A stretch of 64,000 nucleotides of DNA from Deltaproteobacteria bacterium Ga0077550 (lineage in GTDB: Bacteria; Myxococcota_A; Polyangia; Nannocystales; Nannocystaceae): positions 1 to 64,000 of the forward strand of contig LNFB01000095.1 in assembly GCA_001464385.1 (NCBI GenBank), read 5' to 3'. Below, piece after piece: positions 34,817 to 45,700 of this stretch. The position numbers and the translations under genes were made by a program. The notes under the pieces were generated by a model, which had not been told where the DNA came from, searched no databases, and was given only the letters and a program-made list of their open reading frames with translations. Within the stretch, counting starts at the first letter, position 1, and each line of letters opens with the position of its first letter.

Positions 34817-36517
34817 ATGAGGACCATGCGTGGATTCGGGCGCGTGACCCACGAGGATCGGCGCGCCGCCGATCGGTTCTTCGAGTCGCTGGTCGGCGCG
34901 CGGACGCGTCGCAGCGGTGCTGCGCGGCGCAGCGACCTCCGCGGCGGCAGCGACGGACTGCTGGAGGCCTTCGAGCAGGTGCCGGCACCGGCCGCGCCCG
35001 CGGCCTACCTCCCGGCGGGCGGCCGGAGCTTCACGCCGCAACCGGGGACGTTCAACTGCGCCGCGGCCGGGTACACGGTGGTCCCCGCATCGTTCCTGCC
35101 CGCACGCACCACCGATCCGAACGCCGCAATCGACGCGGCCCTCACCGCGGCAGGCCTCGACGCCGCGGCCCGCGGACGCATCGTCCGCGCGGGCCTCGTG
35201 CCCATCGCGACCGAGTTCGGCGGCCCCGCGCTGACCGAGCTGTTCGCCCGCCTGCGCTGGGCAGCCCGCGACATCGAAGCATGGGGTCGCCGCGGCCACG
35301 ACGAGCTCGTCCAGCGCCTCCTCATCCACGTCCCCGGCCACTTCCGCGAGCTCGCGCGGCGTGCCCCGGATGCCCGCGAAGCGTTCGTGCTCGAGTGCCT
35401 CGGGTGGTTGCTCATGGCGCACCTCCGCGACGCGGTCGCGGCGGCGACGGGCAGCCGCTGGTGGGTCCCGCCGGCGCCGGCGTTCGTCACCGCGGTGCCG
35501 AACCCGGTGCCGCCGGTCAGCGCCGGGGTCTCGCAGCTCCTGCTGCGCTACCTCTTCATCCACACGACGATGACCGCGGGCGAGTGGAACGCGAGGCTCA
35601 TGATGTGGGGCAACGGCCTCGCCGGCCGGCAGTGGCAGGCCGAGGTCAACGCGCCACAGCCGGGTCGACCCTTCTACGCGGGCCTCGTGACCGTCCCGAC
35701 GCACGTCTCGACGGCCGCCCCGCGGGCAGCGTTCGCCACCGCCTGGACCCGGCGGCTCGCCGACACCGATGCACGATCCGCACCGATGGCCGCCGGCGCT
35801 GCGACGGTCACACTCGACGGCCTGCGCAACGCCGCGGCCCTGCGGGAGTGCGAGAATTCCAGCCCTCATCTGCCTGCGGGCGCAATGCCTTCGCTGACGC
35901 TGCAGGGACTCGAGCTGGCCTACGACTTCCCGATGACCGTGGGTCGACGGGCCATCCGCGCGCTGCCGCTGATGTCACAGCTCCATCCCGTCTACACCGC
36001 GCTGTTCCAGACGATCGCCGCGCTGGGCTGGAACGATCTTCTTTATCAGACCTCCGGTGGTGGGTGCTTCCGCGGCATCAAGCACCCCGCGTCGGCCCGG
36101 ATCACCGTGGGCGGACGACCGGTCACGGTCGATCCGTTCCACGCCCCCGACGCGACCAAGGTGACGCAGATCAACACGCTGTTCAGCCCGACAGAGCGCG
36201 CTGCCGTGGTCGCGGCGGCGCGGACGGCCCGCCGCATGTCCGAGCACGGGCTCGGCGCGGCGATCGACTTCAATGTCCCCGAGAACGCGCAGGACGACGC
36301 GCGACGGCCGTTCGGCAGCATGGACCCGCGGATCATCGCCGTCTTCGAGGCCTTCCACTTCCGCTTCGGCGCCTGCTTCTCGCCGACGGACCCGATGCAC
36401 TTCGAGTATTGCGCCGCACCATGTGCCCCGGCGGCCGCGACCCTCGGCACGCCAGCTCCGGTGGTGACGCCATCGATGCTGCTCCCGGCCGCGGCGACCG
36501 GGACGATGATCGCGTGA
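34817..36517 (+). CDS. M15-family peptidoglycan peptidase with N-terminal tag motif
   Basis: This 566-residue protein carries the shared tag RRAADRFFESLVG at residues 15-27. The middle (about 80-420) is unassigned. The C-terminal domain is an M15 (VanY/endolysin-like) zinc peptidase: SEHGLGAAIDF gives the SxHxxGxAxD motif with H477 and D484, and DPMHFEY gives the third zinc ligand H528. Such enzymes cut D-Ala-D-Ala or L-Ala-D-Glu bonds in cell-wall peptides. It has no signal peptide, so it must leave the cell by another route if it acts on walls. ATG 34817 was chosen for AGGAG nine bases upstream; ATG 34784/34793 are alternatives. Confidence 0.82.
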   Translation: MRTMRGFGRVTHEDRRAADRFFESLVGARTRRSGAARRSDLRGGSDGLLEAFEQVPAPAAPAAYLPAGGRSFTPQPGTFNCAAAGYTVVPASFLPARTTDPNAAIDAALTAAGLDAAARGRIVRAGLVPIATEFGGPALTELFARLRWAARDIEAWGRRGHDELVQRLLIHVPGHFRELARRAPDAREAFVLECLGWLLMAHLRDAVAAATGSRWWVPPAPAFVTAVPNPVPPVSAGVSQLLLRYLFIHTTMTAGEWNARLMMWGNGLAGRQWQAEVNAPQPGRPFYAGLVTVPTHVSTAAPRAAFATAWTRRLADTDARSAPMAAGAATVTLDGLRNAAALRECENSSPHLPAGAMPSLTLQGLELAYDFPMTVGRRAIRALPLMSQLHPVYTALFQTIAALGWNDLLYQTSGGGCFRGIKHPASARITVGGRPVTVDPFHAPDATKVTQINTLFSPTERAAVVAAARTARRMSEHGLGAAIDFNVPENAQDDARRPFGSMDPRIIAVFEAFHFRFGACFSPTDPMHFEYCAAPCAPAAATLGTPAPVVTPSMLLPAAATGTMIA

Positions 36518-36563
36518 TCGTTCGGTCGACGCCTTGCCGACGATCGCCGCGCGGCGAAGTGGC

Positions 36564-36587
36564 CGATCGATCGAACCGCGATCGATG
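36564..36587. repeat. Two CGATCGAT[CG] copies before the TcA gene
   Basis: CGATCGATC at 36564 and CGATCGATG at 36579, 15 bp apart, the same motif and period as the array at 34638-34703. They lie about 190 bp before ATG 36773; a TAGGCT box follows at 36673. Confidence 0.6.
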
Positions 36588-36772
36588 TGCAGTGAACGCG
36601 CGTTCGATCCCGCGGTCGTATCGCGCAGCGATTGCACGGCGGCGTCGCTTGTCATCGGCGAGCGAGGATCGCTAGGCTCGCGCGGCTGAAGTTCGTCGGC
36701 ACCGCGTCAGGTGCCGCTCGCGAGGACCGTAGAGACGACGACGACGACCGCGACCGCAGGCTTGCGACGCAA

Positions 36773-39700
36773 ATGACGACCCCCGCCATCTCGATCGAAG
36801 GTCGGATCGCCCGCGATGGGCGTGCGCGTGCAGGCGAGGGCCTGATCGTCGAGGTGTGGCCGGTGACGCCCGGCGCCGCACCGCTCGCGCGGGCGTACAG
36901 CGACGCGAGCGGTCGCTTCGGTCTCGACGTCGCGGCCAGCGAGCTCCTCGGCGACCACGCCGAGTTCGCGGACGTCGAGCTGCGCGTCGTCGAGGCCGAT
37001 CGCGTCGTGCACCGCTCGCGGCATCGCCTCGATGTCGCCGACCCCGAGAGCTACGTCGAGGTCCAGCTCCCCGCGCACGACGTTCACGACGGAGGCGGCG
37101 AGGTCCACGGGGAGGTGCACGGGGGCTGCCCGCCGGGCGCGCGTGTGCACGCGGTGCTGCGCACGCTGCACGACGGCGCGCTCGCGGATCGAGTCGTCGC
37201 CGAGGCCGAGGTCGACGCGCAGGGGTGGTACCGCCTGCCCTACCCGCGCCCCGACGGGCCCGCCCTCGCCCGCGTCGCGCTGGTCGTACGCCTCCACGAC
37301 GCGGACGGCGGCCTCCTGTTCGAGTCCGAGGCCCAGCGCGCCCCTGCGGCGCGCCTGCGCATGGATCTCCGCGTGCCACCGCGCGCGGCGGTCCGCTCCG
37401 AGTTCGAGCTCGTCGTCGAGCGCCTGCACCTCGAGCTCGGCGAGGGGCCCGAGGCCGTCGACGGCCTCGACGCCGAGGCGCTCGACGAGCTGGCGGCGTG
37501 GCTCGAGGTCGAGCCCTATCGCCTCGGTGCGCTCCAGCGCAGCCGCGCGCTGCAGGCCCACACGGCGCTCCCGGCCGAGCTGTTCTACGCCCTCGGTCGC
37601 GCCGGTCTCCCGCTGGCGCTCGAGGACCTCGCGGAGCTCCCGGCCGCCGAGCTGCGCTGCGCCCTCGACGAGGCGGTGACCGACCACGTCGTCCCGGCGT
37701 CCGCGCTCGCGGATCGCGACGGGCTGCTCGCGCGGCTCGGCGAGCAGGTGATCGACGCCGCGATCGCGCCGGGCCCGGGGGCGATGCGCCCGGGGCTCGC
37801 CGAGGTCCTCGCCAGCGCCGATCTGCCCGAGGCGGCGATCCGCGACGTCCTCTCGCGCTACCGCGACCGCACCGGGGGCGCCGTCGAGTTCTGGGAGAGC
37901 CTCTACGCGGGGGGCGAGGCCCACGACGAGCTCGCCGAGGAGGTCCGCCCCGCCCTCGAGCTCGCCGTCGAGCTGAGCGCCGTCGTCGGCGGTGACGCGC
38001 GGCTGCTGCGATCGCTGCACGAGCTCCGCCGCGCGGGCCGCTGGGAGGCGATCGAGGACCTCGCGGACCTCGACTTCGACACCTGGCGCGGCCTGCTCGA
38101 GCAGGGCGAGGACGGGTCGGCGTCCGACGCCGAGGGCATCGACGAGGCCCTCGACGCGCGCGCCGAGGGGATCCTCGACGCCCTCGAGGCAGCGTTCCCC
38201 AGCCGCTCGATCCGCCGCACGCTGATCGAGACCGACGAGCTCGGCGCCGAGGCGCGCCGCGTGCTCGAGCGGGCCCGGGACCACGATCTGCTCGCGGGTT
38301 CGATCCGCGAGCGCATCGCCGCCGATCCCTCGGTCGCCGAAGGCCTCGAGGGCGAGGCACTCGACGCCGCGATCGAGGACATCGAGGCCGTCGAGCGCAT
38401 CGCCCGGGTCACCCCGCGCGCCCACCACGTCCCCCTGCTCGTCGGCACCGGGATGCGCTCTGCCCACGCGATCGCCTCCACGCCACGGCGGCACTTCGTC
38501 GAGATGTACGGCGAGTCGCTGGGCGGTCGGGCCGAGGCCGCCGGTGTGCACGCCCAGGCCCAGCAGCAGGCCGCCGCGGCGACCCTCGCGATGGTGCGAC
38601 TGCTCCAGTCGCTCCAGCAGTCGCCGTTGGTGCTCGGCGGCGGTGTGCAGGCGCTGCAGGCCACCCGCGATCAGGCGCTGAAGGACATCCCCGACGCGCG
38701 CGCCCTGTTCGGCAGCGTCGGCGCCTGCGGCTGCGAGCACTGCAGCTCGGTCTACAGCCCCGCCGCGTACTTCGTCGACCTGATGCGCTACCTCGACGTG
38801 AGCGATCCGAAGCGCCTCGAGGAGGTTCGTCGCAAGCTCGAGCAGCGGCGCGGCTGGGACGCGGCGAAGCTCGCGAGCCTCTCGCGCTACCGGCCGCTCG
38901 ACGCCCTGCTCGCCCGTCGACCCGATCTCGTCGACATCCCGCTGACCTGCGAGAACACGTTCACGCCGCTGCCGTACATCGATCTCGTCAACGAGATCCT
39001 CGAGGCGCGCGTCGTCGACGGCAACGCCGCACACGACACCGGCAAGGCGCCCGCGGACGTGCTGCGCGCGGTGCCGCAGTTCATCGATCGCCGCGCCTAC
39101 GACCAGCTGCAGGCGGCGGTGTATCCGACGAACCTGCCGTTCCACGAGCCGCTGGCGGTCACGCGCGCCTACCTCGGCCACCTCGGCGTCGCGCGGCCAG
39201 AGCTGCTGCGGATCTTCCACCGCGGCGACACCCGAGACGAGGTCCTCCTCGCCGAGGACCTCGGGATGTCGCTCGAGGAGCTCGGGATGGTCGCGCGCCC
39301 CCCCGACGAGCCGTGGACGCACTTCGGCATCGCCGCGGCCGACACGGGCGGCGCCCCGTGGGTGACGGCGCTCGCCCGCGCCCCCGCGCTGTCGAGCGCG
39401 ACCGGCCTCGCCTTCGCGCAGCTGGTCGAGCTCGTCGAGATGCGCTTCGTCAACGGCGACGACGCGATCAAGCTCGAGTCCCCCACCCCGGACTGCGACG
39501 TCGACAAGATCACGGTGACGGGGCTCGACCCGTCGCGGCTGGTCCGCGCGCTGCGTTGCATCCGGTTGCAGCGCCGGCTGGGGTGGAGCTTCGGCGTGCT
39601 CGACCGGGCGCTCGCAGCCCTCGGCGCCACCGAGCTCGACACCGCGATGCTGCGCAAGCTCGTCGACGTGCGTCGGGTCGCCGCGCGGCTGGATCGCACC

Positions 39701-42700
39701 ATCCCCGAGGCCCTCAGCCTCTGGGCCCCGCTCGACACCGCGGGCGAGGGCAGCCTCTTCGCGCAGCTCCTGCAGACCCGGGCGGTCGCGTGGCGGACCA
39801 ACGACGCCAACGCGTTCGCCCTGCGCCCGGATCGCCTCGAGCTGGCGACGACCGCCGACTCGCTCGACGGCGTGGCAGCGGCGCTGCTCGCCGCGTTCCG
39901 CATCACCGGTGACGACCTCGCCGCGATCCGAGCGCTGCTCACCCGGCGCGGCGCCGCCCCGCGCCTCGACGTCGCCGGAATCTCGGCCGTGCACCGGGTC
40001 GCGATGCTGGCCCGCGCGCTGCGGCTGCGCGTCGATCAGCTCGACGACCTCCTGCAGCTCGTCCCGCCCTCGGCCGACCCGTTCGCGCCCCGCGATCCCG
40101 CGGCGACGCTGGCGTTCCTCGACGTCGTCGACGAGGTGTCGGCGACCGACTTCACGCCCGAGCGCCTGCGCTATGTGTTCGCGCCGCAGGCCGCACCGCG
40201 CCGCGATCCCGGCCCGAGCGCGGCGCAGGTCGACGGGGTGCTCGCGCGGATCCGCCGATCGCTCGGCGACGCGTTCAACGAGACGGCGCCCCCGGCCGAG
40301 GTCACGCTCGACACCGTCCGCGCCAAGCTGGCGCTGCTGCTCGACACGCCGCTCGTTCAGCCGGCGATCGACGCCCTCGATCCCCGCTCGCGCACGCCCC
40401 TCGACCAGCGACGCGCGTTCTTCGATCGACACCTCGCGCGGGTCTTCCCCGATCCGGCCGCCGCCGCCGCGCGCCTGTTCGCGCCGCCCGAGGCCGCAGC
40501 GCCGACGAGCCCGCCGCCCACCGCCACGCCGCGCGCCGAGGCCGACGCGACCGCGATCGCGACCACGGCGACGCCCGCGACACCGCCCGCCACGCCGCCC
40601 GCCACGCCCATCGACGCCCGCTGGCGCGCCAACCTCGAGCACCTCCTCGCCCACCTCCTGCCGGTCCTACGCGCCGCGCAGCTGCGGATCGCCGTGGTCC
40701 AGGCGCTCGCGGACGCGCTGGGCATCAGCACCGTCAGCACCGCTCGCCTGGTCGAGCACGCGCTGCGCTCGCGGCGGGTCGCCGGCGCGCCGATGATCCA
40801 GGACTTCCACGCCCTGCTCGGCACCGGGCTCACCGCGGCGTACCACGCCAACGCGGACCTCTCGGGCACACCGACCTTCACGCGCACGGATCCCCGCATC
40901 GACTTCGCGTGGAACGGCGCGTCGCCGGGGTCGGGCCTCGAGCCCACGAACTTCTCGGTCCGCTGGACCGGCCGGCTGCTCCCGCGGACCGCAGGGCCCC
41001 ACGTCTTCGCCGTGACCACCGACGGCGCGGTGCGGCTCTCCGTCGAGGTCGGCGACGCGGCCCAGGTGATCCTCGATCACCCCGGCGGCGCCACGGGCGA
41101 GCGGTTGTCCACGCCGGTGGTCCTCGATCCGACGCGGCTGTACGCGATCACGCTCGAGTACCGCAACCGCGGCGGCGCAGCCGGCATCGCGCTGCAGTGC
41201 ACCGTCGGATCGGGCGCGAAGGCGCCGGTCGCCACCACGTCGCTGTACCCGACCGACGGCCTCGCGTCGTTCGCCCCGGTCGTCGCGTCGTACCGGCGCC
41301 TGCACAAGGCGGCGATGCTCGTCTCGGGGTTCGGCATCACGGACGCGCAGCTCGAGTGGATGGTCGGGCCCGCGCGCGTGCTCGACCTCGACGCGCTGCC
41401 CGTGTCCCCCGACGAGGTGGGGAGCACCGCGCCGGCGGCCTTCGGGCGCTGGCGTCAGCTCGCGTCGGTGTACGCGCTGCGCAAGCGCCTGCCCCGGGCC
41501 GAGACCGATCTGTTCGCGGTGTTCCGCGCCACCGATCCCGGCGTCGCCCTCGACGCGCTGGTCGCCGCGTCGGGCTGGGATCGCGCCGTCGTCACCGCGA
41601 TGCTGCGCGGCTTCGCCGTCGACGCCTCCGCGCTGACGTTCCCCGGCGACCCGATGGCGGCGCCGTTCCTGCCGCGGCTCGGTCGGGCGATGGACGCCCA
41701 CCGTCGGCTCGGGGTGTCGCCCGAGCTGATCTTCGCCTGGGCCAACGCCATCCCCGACGCCGATCTCGCGGCGGCGATCGTGCAGGCCGCGAAGGCGCGC
41801 TACGACGAGAAGCGCTGGCTCGAGGTCGCCCAGGCCCTCAACGATCCGCTGCGCATCGCCCGGCGCGACGCCCTGGTCGCGTTCCTCATGCCGCGCATGG
41901 GGATCCGCAACCGCGACCACCTGTTCGAGTACTTCCTGATCGACGTCGACATGAACCCATGCATGGGGACGTCGCGGATCAAGCAGGCGATCTCGGCGGT
42001 GCAGACGTTCTTCCAGCGCTGCCTGATGAACCTCGAGCCCCAGGTGCCGCCGCGCCTGATCGACGAGAACGACTGGAAGTGGCTCAAGAACTATCGGGTC
42101 TGGGAGGCCAACCGCAAGGTGTTCCTCTACCCGGAGAACTGGATCGAGCCCGAGCTCCGCGACGACAAGTCGCCGATCTTCAAGGAGCTCGAGCGGACGA
42201 TCCTGCAGCAGGAGATCAAGAAGGAGAACGTCGAGTCGGCGTTCATCGACTACCTGCAGAAGCTCGACGAGGTCGCGCGGCTCGACGTCCGGGCGGTCTG
42301 GTACGAGCGCCGCACGCCGAACCGACGCGCCGCGAAGCGCGAAGGATTGCCGCCGGCGCGGGGCCCCGCGCCGACCGACGCCCCCGCCGGCGTGTGGGAC
42401 GGCAACACCTACCGCTCGCACTGGGACGACGGCACGTACCACGTGTTCGCGCGGAGCTTCGATGCGCCGCACGTCTGGTACTACCGGCGGCTCGATCGTG
42501 GTCGCACGTGGACGCCGTGGGAGAAGATCGACGCCGACATCGAGGGCGACCACCTGGTCCCAGTGGTGTTCCAGCGGCGGCTGTACCTGTTCTGGACCGT
42601 CTTCCGCGAGGTCAACAAGCCGCCGCTCGAGCCCGATCGCGACGCGCCGCCGTACAAGCTCGGCAAGGACTGGGAGATCAGCGTCGCCTACTCCGTGTTC

Positions 42701-45700
42701 GACCGCGGCAAGTGGACCCGCAAGCGCCTGTCGAACGAGGCGGTGACCGATCGCCAGGCCTTCGTGTTCCCCGTCGCGCAGGCCCACGCGCTCGCGAGCA
42801 TGATCAAGAAGAAGGAGGCGCGGCCGCCCGCGCCACGCGTCGAGGGCAGCGCGTGGTTGCCCAAGCGTGCGTACGCCCTGCGGGCGACCGCGTCCGACGA
42901 CCGCGACGAGCTCGTCGTGCACCTCTACCGCCGCCTCGTCGATCGGGTGCGGGCGCAGAACGTCATCAAGATCCCGGAGAACGGCGATGAGTTCCTGCTC
43001 CCCACCGATGTCGCGCCGGTCGCCGTCTTCCGCCTCGACGGCTGCAACGGGGAGCTCGACGCCCACGGGATCCACACGGATGCCTTCGTCGCGATGCGGC
43101 GCGTCGGCCAGTCGGTGCAGACGTCCGTCCGCTCGCGGGTCGGCGCTCGCCGCCGCCGGACGCCGCCGCCGAGCCCGGGCGTGCTCGTCCCGATCGGCCC
43201 GCCGCCCTTCGGCTTCGGGCGCGGAGGGCACATCGACGGGCCCGCCGGGTTCCGCGTCGACGGCACGGGCCTCGTGTCGACGCGTCGCGGATCGACCTCA
43301 CTGTCGCTGGCGGCGGGGCCGGGCCGCGGCCCCACGCCGCTGCTCGGCGCGATCGACGGCAAGGGCGTGCGGCTGGTCCCCGTCAACGACGGCGCGATGC
43401 CCAACGCGGTCGGGCTGTTCCCGTTCTTCTTCCAGGACCGTCGGCGCTCGTACTTCGTGCGCCCCGTCGCCGCGTGGAACGGCGCGCCACTCGGCCGCGT
43501 GCGCCTGATCGCGCGCCCGATCGTGGGCGTCCGCGCCATCGCCCACCTCGGGCGACCGTTGCCCGCGCGCCCGACGAAGCCCAAGGCCGGGGGCAAGCCC
43601 GCGCGGGGCCGTCGCCGGGGCGAGGACGTCGAAGACGTCGAAGCGCGCGATCACCCCGCGGATCCGTCGGAGCGCTCGAGCTTCGACGACGAGCGCGAGG
43701 ACGCCGAGGAGCGCGCCTGGCATCCGGACGACGTCAGCGAGCGACGGAGCACGCAGCGGACGCGTCGCCCCGCGCCCCGGCCCGCCGCGCGACCGGTCCC
43801 GCCACCCCCGCCGATCGCCGCACCGCCACCGCGACCGGTCATCGCACCGCCACCGCCGCGGCCGACCCCGGGCTACGAGTGGCGCCTGCGCTTCACGCCC
43901 TTCGAGCACCCCAACACGTGCCGGCTCATCCGACGGCTGATGATCGGCGGCATCGAGCAGCTCCTCGACCTCGAGTCCACGCGCCCGTCCGCCGGCCGCG
44001 ATCACACCCACGTCGCGGGCAAGTGGAAGCCCAACCCCGTCAGCCAGTTCGCGCGGCGCTACCGGCCCGGTCCGCTGACGGACGCGCGTCACCCCCACCT
44101 CGACGTCGACTTCGCGGCCGACAACCCCTACGGCGCCTACAACTGGGAGCTGTTCTTCCACGCGCCGCTGCAGGTCGCGATCCGCCTGGCGAAGGACGGC
44201 CGCCACGAGGAGGCGCAGCGGTGGTTCCACTTCATCTTCGATCCGACCTCGGACTCGAGCGCGCCGGTGCCGGCGCGCTACTGGAACTTCGCGCCGTTCC
44301 GCGAGAACGACGAGTACGCCGGGGCCCGCGAGCTGATGGCCCTCTTGTCGTACGGCGGCAAGGAGCAGCACCTGATCCGGCGCCAGCTGGAGGTCCACCA
44401 GCAGGTCACCGCGTGGTGGGAGACGCCGTTCAGCCCCCACGTCATCGCGCGCCTCCGGACCGCCGCCTACCAGAAGGCGGTCGTCATGAAGTACATCGAC
44501 AACCTCGTGGAGTGGGGCGACAAGCTGTTCCGCCGCGACACGATGGAGACGATCCAGGAGGCGACGCAGCTCTACGTGCTCGCCGGCAGCATCCTCGGGC
44601 CCCGACCGCCGTCGGTGCCGCCGATGGTCCGCGTGGCGCCGGTCACGTTCCGCACGATGCGGGGCAAGCTCGACGTGTTCGGCAACTGGGTGGTCAAGTT
44701 CGAGAACTCGCAGGTCCGCCGGCCCTTCCGCGTCAACGCGACGCCCGACGCCGCCGGCGCCGCGTCGGTCCTCGGGATGGCGACGCAGTACTTCTGCATC
44801 CCGACCAACCCGCAGCTCGACAAGTACTGGGACACCGTCGCGGACCGCCTCTTCAAGATCCGCAACTGCATGAACATCAAGGGTACGGTGCGGCAGCTGG
44901 CGCTGTTCGAGCCGCCGATCGACCCGGCGCTGCTCGTGCGTGCTGCGGCCGCGGGCGCCGATCTCGGCAGCGTGGTCGCCGAGCTCAACGCCCCGCCGCC
45001 GCACCACCGCTTCAAGGTCCTGCTGCGCCGCGCCGTCGCGCTGGCGGAGGAGGTCCGTCGCTTCGGCAAGGCCACGCTCGACGCGCTCGAGCGCCGCGAC
45101 GCGGAGTCGCTGACCACCCTGCAGACCGCGCAGGCGAGCGCGCTGCTCGAGGCCGTGCGCGACATCGGCAAGACCCGCATCAAGCAGGTCGAGGAGGAGG
45201 TCGTGTGGCTCGCCCTCGAGCGCGAGCACATCGATCTCCAGATCCAGCACATCGCCACGCTCGCGCAGTCCCTGATGAACCCGCAGGAGAACGCGCGCCA
45301 GCAGTCGCTGACCGCATCTCAGGTGATCTCGACGGTGTCGGAGGGCGTCGACCTCGTCTCGAAGGTGCTGTACGCGATCCCGGACTTCCAGGCCGGCGCC
45401 GCGGGCGGCTTCAGCTCGCCGTTCACCACCGTGCAGCTCGGCGGCCAGATGTTCGGCGACATCTCGTCGGCCTTCGCCGAGAGCATGACCAAGGTGATGA
45501 GCAAGTTCGAGACCGAGGCCGAGATGGCCGAGGCCCAGGCGGAGTACCAGCGCCGCCAGGAGGAGCTCATGCACCAGCACGAGCTGCTGCTGAAGGAGAA
45601 GGAGAAGCTCACGCGGCAGATTGGCGAGATCAACCTCAAGCTCGAGATCCACAACGCCGAGCTGCGCCGCCACGACCTCGCCGTGGACCAGTCGCGCCGC

